From positions 8,661,253 through 8,725,252 of the forward strand of contig CM075939.1 of NCBI GenBank assembly GCA_038030265.1: a stretch of DNA of 64,000 bases. The letters are read 5' to 3'. Source of the stretch: Corythucha ciliata. Taxonomy: Eukaryota > Arthropoda > Insecta > Hemiptera > Tingidae. A program made the translations under genes and the position numbers. Below are positions 22,880 to 33,600 of the stretch, piece by piece. Each line of letters begins with the position of its first letter. Position 1 is the stretch's first letter. The notes below the pieces were generated by a model. It made no database searches. It was given only the letters and a program-made list of their open reading frames with translations, and was not told the DNA's origin.

Positions 22880-23385
22880 AGGCGTTTGTTTAACATTTTA
22901 GCCCCACATTGGCCATTTTATTTCAATTTAGTTATGAATTAGCACTTTTTCTTAGTTGTAGCCTCGAAATATCCTTCAGATTAGAAGATACGGATTGGCC
23001 TAATCGACCGATTAGGCAATTTTTCGCAATTTTAGCCGCGGGCTTGGCCCAAAAACGGCACATTAGCGGTTTTTTTGTACATTTTAGCCGTAAAATTGCC
23101 ACTATTGGCACCGGGAATCAGCGATTTTTTCTTAACTATGGTCTGTAATTTGCATGAGAAACCTGGGATGAGCGCTTTTTTGCAGTTTTAGCAACGAATA
23201 TTAGCACTTTTTCCAACTTTTTTTGCCGCCTACTCGCCCCACAACATCGGCACATTAGAGAACGTTCTCAATTTTATCGGCTTAAGGACCTACAGAAACT
23301 TGGGAATCAGCGCATTTTCTCTCTATTCTAGCCGCGAATTTGCTTCCAGAAGGCACACGTTTTCTCAATTTTAGCCATCAGAACT
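22880..23385 (-). repeat. Satellite family A array inside the hAT-like element
   Basis: Degenerate reverse-orientation units (TTTTAGCCGC, GAATTAGC, CTCAATTTTA). The array ends at the GC-rich core of the same element. Confidence 0.7.
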
Positions 23386-24195
23386 GAGATTTCGTGGGCT
23401 CGATCGAATATTTATCCACACTGTTTGCTGATCACCAGTAAACGTTCTAAAGTCGGATGGACTGAAAATCGTCGAAAGGAGCCAAGTCACTGTCCAATCG
23501 TATACCAAAACTCCTTTTCACGTGCTTTAAATCTATGAACATGAACCTAAAAGTCATCATTTTTCCATATTTAAGCTTTTCGGGGGCCCTCTCTGATAGG
23601 TGGCCCGGGGTGGTCCACCACCCCTCGCCATTGCCTCGGACGCTACTCTTCACGACGGCTCACCCTTGCTCTTTCACACTAATTTTCTACTCTGAATAGT
23701 GTGAATACGCAATTTTATGGCCGATGTAGCCGATTTAGCTAATAATACGTCATTTATCTAGTAAAACTGTGTCTTAGGACACTCAAATTACCCAGGAAAA
23801 TTAACCCAGAAACAAGAGAATATCATGAAGAGGCGGTAAATTTGGTGAAGGATTAGGAATTTTTGCGTCAAGAATTGTATTTTTGCACATGTAGACATAA
23901 TTGACTCGCAAAATGGTATTTTCTATCGGGGCGGGGGGAGGGGTTAAATTTGAACTGCTCATAGATTCTTGCTCCCCCAATGTCGGCTGGTACTTCCGCC
24001 GCCCCCAGTGAGTAAGTCCCCAAAAAGTGAGCCTTCAACAGACAATTTTACTGACAAAAATTGCGCTATTTATTCAGTTAATACGTCAAAAAAACACCAT
24101 TTAAAACCGGCTGTTCAACTAGGAACAGAAAATGTAACCCATTTTATACCAAAAGTAGTTATTTTGCTTAGTGATGCACGAGACCATCATTTCTG

Positions 24196-24266
24196 GAGCG
24201 AGACCGAGACCGAGACCAAGTTTTCTGGTCTCGAGCCGAGACCGAGACCGGTCCCGGTCCCGGAAT
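24196..24266 (+). repeat. (GAGACC)n microsatellite
   Basis: Imperfect tandem GAGACC / CCGGTC hexamers over about 70 bp, partly self-complementary through GGTCTCGAG. Confidence 0.7.
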
Positions 24267-24769
24267 TAAAATAATGAAAAAAATTATGGCTCATTCATGA
24301 ATACAGAACATTTTAACAATGAAATGACCTTGTCTTATGCCGAGACGGCTAACGTGTCGGCATCCAAGGGTGCACATACCCCTCCCCTCCAACGCACAAA
24401 ATGACGTACTTTTTGTAAAATTATCTTAGGAAACACGCAAATTTCTTCTTCTTTCGCGAATTATACATGATGGTTTTCGCACGATCAGGGAGGGAAGTGA
24501 TACTTCCCCTTCCAGGCACCTCAACAGGGAAGTTGATTTTTACTTGAGAAGATAAGCTAGGTGAAAATATTAGTTTCTTTTTTTTTTCACTCACTAGTAA
24601 AGAAAAGTAAGGCAGAATGCCAATAATTTTACATTTTCCCTCGCAAACGAAGGAAACATGAAGGTTTTCACTCACTAGTGAAGGAAAGTGAAAAAAAGTT
24701 CTGTATTCAATTAGCGTACCCTTGCCTCCGAACACTTGCAAAAAAGACAATTAAACCTGTTGGTCGTGC

Positions 24770-25290
24770 GAAAAATAATATCCACAACTCGTGAGGAAGA
24801 AGCTTTCACTCTGCTCGTTGTTTTTAGCTCACTCGGCCCCGCCTCGTGAGCCAAACACAACTCGTAGGTAAAACTCCACTTCCCTCACTTGCAGTGAAAT
24901 ATACTATTATTTCACTTGTCGCGCGAAAAATATCGTGCATAACTCAATTCACTTGCCTCGTACTCATTTAGCCGACTCGGCTTTGCCTCGCCAGCCAAAC
25001 AAAGTACTCGCAAGTAAAATGGCACCTACGTGTCTCGTTATACGTAAGATACTATTTTTTAAAAACAGCTGATTATTTTAGAGCCTAGGGGATATAACAC
25101 TCACTTTATCGCCGTGGCCCAAAAAATCAGCCCATGTTTTAATTTTTAAAAAATGCTGTACACATCGCGTCATAAAAGTGATTTTGGGGTCTCGAGAAAA
25201 GGCCAGGCTCGGCTACACCTCGCCCGTCCAATTTTTTCTCTCGGCCTCCAAAAAATCGCTTTCTTGCCCAGGCGTATAATCTACTATTCC
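24770..25290. repeat. Dispersed CTCGG/GCCTCG motif repeat
   Basis: Three related segments (near 24825, 24970 and 25205) share the pattern ...CTCGGC..., then ...GCCTCG... followed by GCC and ACTCG-rich spacer. A fourth, inverted, lies near 30100-30150. The segment at 24828-24857 can fold (GCTCAC with GTGAGC). No gene is recognised in 24270-25320. Confidence 0.4.
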
Positions 25291-25323
25291 TAAGATCATT
25301 CTTAAAGAAGTGTTTAAGCAGAT

Positions 25324-25424
25324 GTTCATCGTGCGTAAAGACCTACTTTACACACGCCGTACGGTAAAGAGTTCACTCTTTACCGCACGGCGTGTGTAAA
25401 GTAGGTCTTTAAGCACGGATGAAC
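25324..25424. repeat. Near-perfect palindrome (hairpin), 101 bp
   Basis: Arms of about 48 bp read GTTCATCGTGCGTAAAGACC onward to GGTAAAGAG and return as CTCTTTACC... to GATGAAC, with a loop of about 4 nt at the centre (25372-25375). There are few mismatches. It could be a small palindromic MITE or a long hairpin transcript; nothing else supports an RNA gene. Confidence 0.75.
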
Positions 25425-25813
25425 GATGGGTGAAGGGTGAGTGGAACCGTGGAAATTATATCCCAAAAAGGTCAAAGTCAGTTGAATATGTTGGTGAGTT
25501 GGTTGAAGAATTGAGGCAGGGAAGCCCGCTTTCATCTTACGCGCTTCTTTTGTTTCTTCGTTTTTATTTCTCTGAAATGAAGTTGTGTGGCAAATGGGAG
25601 ACTTTACGGAACCGTTAAATTAAATAATTATGAACCTAATTGGCTTTAAAAGACTTTGTACGATCGAAGGTAAAAAAAAAAGCGTACGATCCTGAGGCGT
25701 ATAATCACACTACAAACTCTAGCGATGATGGCACTCGACTTCGTCTCGTGTCACAAACATCGTGCCTCGTTCGTTAAAAGCTCCTTTTTGCTTACGTATC
25801 GTAATAATAAAAA

Positions 25814-26027
25814 AGGGTTAGGGTTCCCGGGGGGGGGGGGGCGGTGAAATACATTGCAACCTATGGGTGCCCGTGCACTAGGCAGCAAAGATTTCCAGGC
25901 TGGGGCATAGCCACTAGAACAAGCCCAACTGCACAGCAGCCAACTGGCTGCCGCGGCCAGGCTGCTTAGTGCAAGGGAACCCATAGGTTCCAATGTACTT
26001 CACCGGCCCCCCGGGAACCCTAACCCT
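25814..26027. mobile_element. MITE with about 57-bp terminal inverted repeats
   Basis: The left arm starts AGGGTTAGGGTTCCCGGGGG and continues through GTGAAATACATTG and AACCTATGGGT. The right arm returns as ACCCATAGGTT, CAATGTACTTCAC and CCCGGGAACCCTAACCCT. The total is about 214 bp with a GC-rich centre. Flanks are A/T rich and give no clear duplication. The TTAGGG-like start is part of the inverted repeat, not telomere. Confidence 0.8.
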
Positions 26028-26153
26028 TTTTTTTTATGCCAGTTGAAGCCTGAGAAGGAGGGTCTGATGTATGATGGGGGGATTGTGCACCTCTGCCTCG
26101 TCGCGTCTAGGAAGGGAAGTCTCTTGCTTGAACTAAATGAGTTGGCATGTGCG

Positions 26154-26515
26154 CAGTGGCGTAGCGTATAGGGGGGACGGTAGGGCGGCCCGCCCCCGAG
26201 CATCACTTGATATGGGGCATCAGTTGGCTGAGGCTTTTATTTACTTGTAACATGAATTATGTTAAAGAACCGAGCGCAATAGAGATAAATATAGCGCCCG
26301 TTTGTCCACCACCAGTAGAAAATACTCCACATCTCTTCAACCGCCCATAGCTGCCAGGTGCGCTCCGTGAAATAAATCGCGGCTTGAAGAAGCACCAAAA
26401 CCACACAAAATGGTCCATTCCAGACTAGAGCACCCCATGAGCTATCTATAGCAGTGTAACGACTGTCAATTAGTGGGAGGATGCTAAAAACTACAATGAA
26501 TTCGGCCGAAAGCTT
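26154..26515 (+). repeat. hAT-ended dispersed repeat, intact copy
   Basis: Starts CAGTGGCGTAGCGTAT, then a GC-rich block and about 300 bp of unique-looking sequence. A second copy in the same orientation is found in three pieces at 55354-55565, 58914-59017 and 63611-63680. This copy shows the uninterrupted order. The left end is hAT-like; the right end is not defined because satellite B follows directly. Confidence 0.8.
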
Positions 26516-27205
26516 CATGGAACTGTCAATTTCGTCCTGGAAATATAAATTTCGTGATTCACAACTGTGTAAATGTTGTCCTTGGAAATGTAAATTTCGT
26601 CGTTCAAAACTGCCAATTTCTACCTCTGAACTGCCAAAATCGTCCTTGAAACTGTCATTTCATCAGCGGGAAATGTCATTTTCATCATTCAAAACTGTCG
26701 ATTTTGTCCTATAAACTGTCAATTTCGTCCTGGAGACTGTCAATTTTGTTCTATAAACTGTGAATTTCGTTCGAAAAACTGTAAATTTTGTCCTGGAAGC
26801 CTTTAATTTCATAATGCCTTTAATTTTTGTTATAATTTCGTCCTGGAAACAGCCGGTTTCACCTTTGAAACGGTCAATTTCGACGTTCAAAACTGTCAAT
26901 CTATCAATTCTCTCCTACAGTACCGTCAATTTTATTTCTTCTTTTATTTCTCCGTAGTGCCCTGGAAACTGATTATTCCAGTGAAAAAGTTGACATTGAG
27001 CCTGTAGCATTTTGTCCTACAAACTATCAATGTTGTCCAGGAAACTGTCAATTTCGTCCTGTACATTTCGTTCGAGAAACTGTCGATTTCGTCCTAGTAA
27101 GTTACAACTATCAATTTCGTCCTTGAAACTGTAAATTTCATCGCATAATCTGTCAATTTCGCTCAGGGAACAGCCGATTTCACCCTTGGAACTGTTGAAG
27201 AGACA
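26516..27205 (+). repeat. Satellite family B array
   Basis: Roughly 28-30 degenerate units of 21-24 bp (AACTGTCAATTTCGTCCTG type). A variant unit with ...CAGCCGGTTTCACC appears at about 26848 and again at about 27170. Confidence 0.85.
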
Positions 27206-27209
27206 AACC

Positions 27210-27560
27210 CGTAACACCGTTGTTTATTGAGTCAAATAACGCGCGAAATTGGTATTTTAAGTAGAGATGCCATGATCCGCGAATTCTGTTGCTTGAAGAT
27301 ACAAACCCTCGCAAGATTGGGTTTTTGAACGACTAAAGCCCTTGAGATTGGTTTATTGAAGTACCAAACCCGTGAAGTTGGTTCAATCCGCAAAAATTGG
27401 GTTGTCAGGAGTCAAACCCGTGAGTGCGGTTTTTTAAAGCCGAACGAGCAAAGCAGAGCCAAACCCTCAAGACTTTTTTTTTTTTAAAGATTAAACCCCA
27501 CGAAATCGGTTCTTGAGCCATTCTCGTGAAATTGGTTCTCTCCGGAACAACCACTCCCCA
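27210..27560 (+). repeat. Satellite family D array
   Basis: A unit of about 25-30 bp, AAACCCGTGAAATTGGTT followed by a TTGA/TTTT spacer, degenerate. It follows family B with no gap. Related units lie at about 47340-47640 and 49790-50150. Confidence 0.65.
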
Positions 27561-27816
27561 CATCTTTGATGTGACATCACATTTGGCTCAGTTACAGAAT
27601 ATCTAGTTCACAAGGACTGTGAAACTGCTGATTTTACCACTGAAAAACATTGCCTCGCCCATAATCTGTCAATCTGAGACCACGGTCTCACCATCAACCG
27701 GTTGTTACCATTTTACAGAAAATTATCTGTAATACTTAACCGAGAAAACGCCTACTTTTTCTCTCAGAGTGGTGACTCAAATTGCTATACATTTTTTCGA
27801 CGCGATTTTCACCTAA

Positions 27817-29258
27817 TAGTCCAGGAGCAGATTCAAGAAAAATAGCAAAATCGTGCACTTTTGAGTCGAGCTTTCAAACTTTGCAGGTGTGTTCTAGATG
27901 GCTGATGAGTTGATTTTAAGATTGGAGGCAATCGCGACATCGCAATAGGACGGCTGTTATTCAAGATAGCCGTTGGAAATATTAGTATTTCCGCCGTTTC
28001 AGCGCTTTTTTCAAACTCATTCCGGGTTGAAGCGCTGTTAAGAACTACATTACACTGCCCTGAGTTCGAAAACAACCATTGGAGAGGTCAATTAATCCCG
28101 CACGTGGATCATGCAGCAGCTTCTTTTACGCGTCTTTACTAAAAAAAATGATTTTCCATGCTCGCCGAATTTGGATACTGAGGGCATCTCTTTCAAGTCC
28201 ATTGCATTCCACCCTTGTCCTAGGGTGTCTGCAACTGAAATTTCGCCGCAAACCCCAAATCGTTCCCAGCTGGTGGAGCTACAAATGTTTTCTATGCCCC
28301 GTGTTCAACTCCCTTTCAAGGGCTGAGGATCCTCGATTTGCGCAACATTTTTTTATGAACGTGTCTCTCACATATGAGGGCGTAATTTGTGGTTCAGAGC
28401 CGATCCATAAAACCAATATGGCGGCCGTAATTCGAGCTGATTTCCAATAATTACAATATTTCATACGTTTCCGACCTATTTCTCGCGCGCGACTAGCGTA
28501 AATAAGTGTCTCCAGCCAAAAATTGTCGTCATCGGACTTCAAGTAAAACTCCTTCACGTAAAATATTGAATTTTTAACGAAAGAATCGAAATATTTATGC
28601 ATGACTAATTCAGAAATAATTTGAGGAAACATTTAGCTTTTTCAAGGGGGCTCGAATTACGGCCGCCATATTGGTTTAATGGATCGGCTCTTAACCAAAT
28701 TTACGCCCTCATATGTGAGAGACACGTTCATGAAAAAATCTTGCGCAAATCCAGGATCCTCAGCCCTTGAAAGGGAGTTGAACACGGGGCACAGAGTACA
28801 TTTGTAGCTCCACCAGCTAGGGGACGATTTGGGGTTTGAGGCGTAATTTCAGCTGTAGACACCCTAGGACAAGGGTGGAATGCAATGGATTTGAAAGAGA
28901 TGCCCTTAGTATCAAAATTCGGCGAGCATGGAAAATCATTTTTTTAAGTAAAGATGCGTAAAAGAAGCTGCTGCATGATCCACGTGCGGGATTAATTGAT
29001 AGCTCCAATGGTTGTTTTCGAACTCAGAGCAGTCTAATGTAGTCCTTAACAGCGCTTCAACCCGGAAAGAGTTTGAAATAAGCGCTGAAACGGCGGAAAT
29101 ACTAATATTTCCAACGGCTATCTTGAATAACAGCCGTCCTATGCGATGTCGCGATTGCCTCCAATCTTAAAATCAACTCATCAGCCATCTAGAATACGCC
29201 TGCAAAGTTTGAAAGCTCGACTCAAAAGTGCACGATTTTCGAACCTGCTCCTGGACTA
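27817..29258. mobile_element. Large foldback element, 3-bp TAA duplication
   Basis: The arms 27817-28437 and 28650-29258 are highly similar inverted copies of about 610-620 bp around a 212-bp centre. The outer ends are TAGTCCAGGAGCAG and its complement, with TAA directly outside both (27814-27816 and 29259-29261). A 3-bp TWA duplication is the habit of PIF/Harbinger elements, so a non-autonomous Harbinger-like foldback is a reasonable inference. Open frames in the arms are mirror copies with no known domain. Confidence 0.8.
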
Positions 29259-29311
29259 TAATTAAAGATGAAAGATGAATGATTAAGTCAAAAAGTTTTG
29301 TTCCGACTGCA

Positions 29312-29695
29312 GCCTGTCGGGAAAAGTGCATTTCATTTATGCGACAATCGAGTCAAACCTCATAAGTTAGAACGATATCAATCAATTGTGAATGACATTT
29401 ATAGTCAATTTAGGCCGTGGTATAGAAAGTCAAAATCATAAAATCGTGTTTCTTTTTACCGCAGGCTCCTTTTTTGGCACCTACTGAGGGGGAATAAAAT
29501 GATGAAAATGCAAAATGAAACAGAGTCGGTTTGGTTGCCTATACGATATGGGAAGGCGGACTCTTGTTAGAGGAATTATTTGCAATTAAAATCTTTATTC
29601 CGGCCTAAATTTCATTCATAATTGATTGATATCGTTCTAACTTATGAGGTTTGACTCGATTGTCGCATGAATGAAATGCACTTCTCCCGACAGGC
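29312..29695. mobile_element. Small foldback element
   Basis: Arms of about 100 bp (29312-29417 and 29601-29695) are inverted copies with outer ends GCCTGTCGGGA/TCCCGACAGGC, around a 180-bp centre. No clear target duplication. Confidence 0.75.
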
Positions 29696-29699
29696 TGCT

Positions 29700-31030
29700 C
29701 GCCATATTTGATCTCCCCTGCAAATGTGGATCAAATAGATTTGGAATCTCTCATATGCCGCCATGTTTGGTCCATAGGCGGATCAAGTGGATTTGATATT
29801 TCTCAATCACTGCTGCGGTCGTATAGGTTAACGCTCACCAGCCAATCACAAGCCCTCCCCACTCTAAAGGATGTTGTCAGTACCTGTGTGTTGGTTCACT
29901 AACTGAACCGCTGATATTCTTACTCAGTTGTTTCAAGTTTTTTAATTCGTAAAATGAAGAGCGCTTCAACGCAAGTGTATGAAGCACAGTCCGAAAAAAT
30001 TACTTTAGAGCCTAGGATCTAAAACGCCGTAAAATTTGCGGCGGTAATAGTATATTACATTACAAGTCCAGGATAGTAGTTAATACCTGCGAGGTTTTTC
30101 CATTTGGCGGGCGAGGCGGAGGCCGAGCCAGCTAAAAAAAACGAGTAGGTAAATCCCCTTCCTACAAGTGATGAACACACGACTTTTTTCACGCGACAGC
30201 AAGGAAATGATAAAATTATTTAAAACATTGTGATTAAATTTAACGTGAAGCTGCAACTTCCTGAACTTCCGAACGAGGTTATAAAAACCAGGAAGGTTTG
30301 GTTTCTTGTGGGGAAATGGAACAAGAGAGGTGAGAGAGCCGGTGTTTGAGTCAAGTATTTTTGTGCATATCCAGCAGTGTTTCATTCCCCTTGGTAAGAA
30401 AAGAAATTGATTGAAGTTTTCTACAAAATACTATCCACCTTCCATCCTCGATTGGAATTCCTGGTTTGTGTTGTTCGTGAAGGACTATGACAAACTGACC
30501 ACTGACTTCTCGTGTGTTAGTTCAAGAAGACCTTAAACGAGGTTATAACCCAAATTCATTTACTTTCCGTACTAGGACGGAAAATATTCTCTGGATCAGT
30601 ACAGAAAATTTCTCGAATGCCACTGTGCACTAGTCAATTTACACAGTCACTTTTGAGCAGAGAAAATGACTACTTTCGGAGCATGCCGTGTGAAAAATAC
30701 TTTAGCTCCTAGGCATGAAAAGAGACACTTTTGGACTCATTCGCGGCTGTAAAATTCGGTTTTAGTATCATGTAGGATAAAAAAAATGTTATTTAGTCAA
30801 AAACCTATCAAGAATCAGGCCGTTGTATACCACATTCAAATCATTCCCAAAATGCTGAAAATTCAAGACTATTGAGCACCTCCATACAATAACATGTCTC
30901 CTCTATTTACTTAAAATTGAGAACTACACTACACTTCACCTTTCTATCAATGAAAACTAAGGATGGGATGGTAGTGAAGGGTATGGCGGGAAAGGGTAGG
31001 GGGGAGAGCCTTAATTTTCGCCCCCCTTGA
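29700..31030. other. No gene recognised
   Basis: A/T-rich DNA with a few short motifs shared with 24.8-25.3 kb (TTTAGAGCCTAGG near 30004 and 25078; the inverted GCCTCG repeat near 30100). Nothing codes recognisably. Confidence 0.4.
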
Positions 31031-31033
31031 ACC

Positions 31034-31052
31034 AAAATACTTCCGCCGCCAC
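31034..31052. mobile_element. Solitary hAT-like right end
   Basis: TACTTCCGCCGCCACTG matches the end of the element at 22364-24010. No partner left end was found within reach, so this is a truncated copy or a rearranged end. Confidence 0.55.
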
Positions 31053-31494
31053 TGACCATTTCAACCCCTATTCCCCCCCCCTCCACCTTGACCGATTTGG
31101 CCCAAATGCAATACCGACCGGGGTCTTATGACTACTGATTTTTGAGCCAAAGCGCGTTCCGCTAGATTGATTTCTTCGAGAGTTATCGTGCTAACAAGAC
31201 CACACACTTACTTCCACCCCGGGGGGCACACCCCCTCCCCCTCGACTTTTTCAAAAAATAAAATGGGAATCAAAGGCTACTCTAACATGCAGAATACGTA
31301 CCAAATATGATGCTTCTAGAATCAACTGGTGATTTATAGTGATTTTTTGACCATTTCAACCCCTGTTTTCCCCCCCTCCACCGCGACCGATTTGGCCCAA
31401 ATGCAATACCGACCGGGGTCTTATGACTACTGATTTCTGTGCCAATGCGCGTTCCGCTAAATTAATTTCTTCGAGAGTTATCGTGCTAACAAGA
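31053..31494 (+). repeat. Local direct duplication, 296-bp period
   Basis: About 146 bp at 31053-31200 (GACCATTTCAACCCC ... GTGCTAACAAGA) recurs at 31349-31494 with a handful of differences. The sequence between the copies is unrelated. Confidence 0.85.
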
Positions 31495-31545
31495 AAACGG
31501 CCATAAGCTTATAAATAAACCTATACTATATATATTATATATGAA

Positions 31546-31681
31546 TTCCGGAGATCACTGAATTCGTGTTCTAGAGGTTCTGAAACGTGAAAAAAAAATG
31601 ACATGACCCATGTTTGCCACCATCACGACGAGACCAATAGTGCATTTTCAGAATGAAATGCACTAAAAGCTAATTTTCACC
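31546..31681 (+). repeat. Dispersed repeat, copy 2
   Basis: Matches 2349-2482 in the same orientation, again starting at a (TA)n run and ending at GAATGCACTAAAAGC. Here satellite A starts immediately after. Confidence 0.75.
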
Positions 31682-31689
31682 CGAAAGTG

Positions 31690-32000
31690 AACCCATTTTA
31701 AAGGAAATCGAGAAAAAATCAGTAAATCACCGCAAAAAATTTAGAGAAATGCTAATATCGAGCCATGATTTTTAAAAAGCGCTAATACGCGGCTGTAAAA
31801 TTGGACAAAAAAACAACAACAAGAACAGCGATCAACGCTCAGCATGCAGACTTAGCTAATATTGAGAAAACGGTAACACTTGATTTCTCTTGGCAACTAT
31901 CGTGACTAAAATTGAGAAAAAGAGCTAATTTGTGGGTGAAGTTTGCAAAAGGCGCCCATTCACAGCAAATATAAGGGGAAAAACTCCAATTCACTGATCG
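31690..32000 (+). repeat. Satellite family A array
   Basis: About ten degenerate units with GCTAAT and AAAATTGAGAAAAA blocks, forward orientation. Confidence 0.7.
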
Positions 32001-33600
32001 CGAAGAATGCGAGTGATTTAATGTCTTAGAATATCCGAAGCCCTCGAAAAAATTATTCTTGATTCGAAAAACTCTTGAACGGCGTTCAACTCGAATCGAA
32101 ACACTTTGAAAAAAGGCCCAGGGTCCTTTTTGCGCAAAAATGGGCCAACTATCAGAAAATGGGCCGTGTATTTGATTGGACAAGCGATTGATGAGGTTCT
32201 CCTATTATCGATTCCCGGCGTACCTCATCGGGTTGGCCCAGCAACCGACCAAGGAAGAGCCTCGACGCGGAACTACCTTAGCTGTGCCAGCTCTGAAAAT
32301 CGTATTATACCGGGGCGAAACGCTCATTTTAGGCCTCTTTGTGTGTATAGGGGCGCTAACGTCCCCCGCTCCTTCCGAACAAGAGGATACGTTTTGGCCG
32401 GGAACCGTCTTTATCAGTCAACTGAGACAGTGTCCGAGTGATTCATGAAACGTGTCCATTGTAACTACAATCAAAGGAGGACGTACTGTCGTGTCGAAGA
32501 CAGGCGTAGCCCACGACACCCGCTTGAAACTACCCCGTTAAAACACGTATTTCCACGAGGATGACCTTGTCTCTTGTTTTTTAAAAAAAAACGTTCCTCA
32601 TTCCACAAAAGACGATGGGCGTCGGTCATCCTTGAGGCTAATATAAAGGGAATTGACTTCTTACGGGGACCGTAACCCCCCACCGCCCCACCCATCCACT
32701 TCTTTATTCGAGAAACATGAAAGTATGGCGCGGAAGACGCGGCTTCAACAGCGGGATTCGTTATTCTGTTTTCAATTGAAAGAGGTTTAAAAACAACTTT
32801 CGGGATGTTTAATATTCAGACGAGTCAAGCGGATGATTACGTTAACATTTTGGCGTGGCAGGTTGTGACCAACTCTAGATGTGAATGAAAAAAAAAAAAA
32901 AGTTGAACGTGTGGTCGCATTTATGAAAGAGAAATATTTTGCGAAATAAAACGAGTATTTGAAGAAATCTCGGGGGAAAGACCTCAGAGCATGGAAGCAA
33001 GTGCCAGCTAGGCCTTGAATGACGCTCCTCGCCCGTTAGACTTGTGCGAGTTCCTCTCTCCCTATAAAGTAATATAGTCGACGAATTTAATTTATGTGCG
33101 AATAATTAGGGTTTTTACAATGTCGGAAGGTCCTTGCGAACCACCCGATGAATCAAGTTTACCAGTTATACGCTACTTGATTAAGCAGGATCGAATGTTT
33201 TTTTTCTCTCACTCGCTCTCTCTCTCTCTCTTTTCTCTTTTCCTTCAATTTTTAACGGCGGCGCTCGTCGTTTCCTTCCTTGTTCTTAATTCGAGCACTT
33301 CATAGTTCATACTATCGCAATCTCATGCTACAACGTCTCATATTCTTTCATAATAAGCTTTTATGAAGTACACGGTCGTAATCGTAACTTTACCCAATGC
33401 TGCTGTTTTAGGAAGCCTGCGGGCCGGAATGGTACAATTTTATGGCGCTTGACTATCCTCTTAACCCCCTTGAACTGAAATATTTGTGTACTTTCTACGA
33501 GAAGAGGAAAAATAGAAAAACAAAATTATTAGTCGCAACGATAAACGTTTAACTTTTCCGAGCCACAAGATAAGAAACGTGACTTGAACTACTTCTTGAG
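32001..33600. other. No gene confirmed; one GC-richer island
   Basis: 32170-32460 is GC-richer with overlapping open frames of 90 and 111 codons but no family resemblance. Near 33062 a TATAAAG precedes a short frame starting ATG at 33120 (MSEGPCEPPDESS) that runs into a (TC)n microsatellite. It could be a first exon, but no splice partner is seen. The rest is A/T-rich. Confidence 0.3.

Larger units (their letters stand above)
22364..24010. mobile_element. hAT-like element with perfect 8-bp target duplication
   Basis: Left end CAGTGGCGGCGGAAGT (22364 on) and right end ACTTCCGCCGCCCCCAGTG (to 24010) are inverted copies. AGTAAGTC occurs directly outside both ends (22356-22363 and 24011-24018), an exact 8-bp duplication as made by hAT transposases. 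The 1.65-kb interior has no transposase. It holds a tRNA-like sequence (22693-22767, minus), a satellite A array (about 22880-23380) and a GC-rich core (about 23400-23650) whose pieces recur near 33660-33720, 50890 and 56490-56880. Confidence 0.88.

Noticed and set aside
25814..26027. Telomere-like AGGGTTAGGGTT / AACCCTAACCCT
   Set aside because: The two occurrences are the ends of a MITE inverted repeat; there are fewer than two repeat units and insect telomeres are normally TTAGG.
32106..32448. Overlapping open frames of 111 and 90 codons in a GC-richer island
   Set aside because: No family resemblance and no splice or promoter context; kept only as an unexplained island.
33096..33305. Short frame with MSEGPCEPPDESS after a TATAAAG
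   Set aside because: It runs into a (TC)n microsatellite and no donor or partner exon could be found; it might be a first exon but is not supported.
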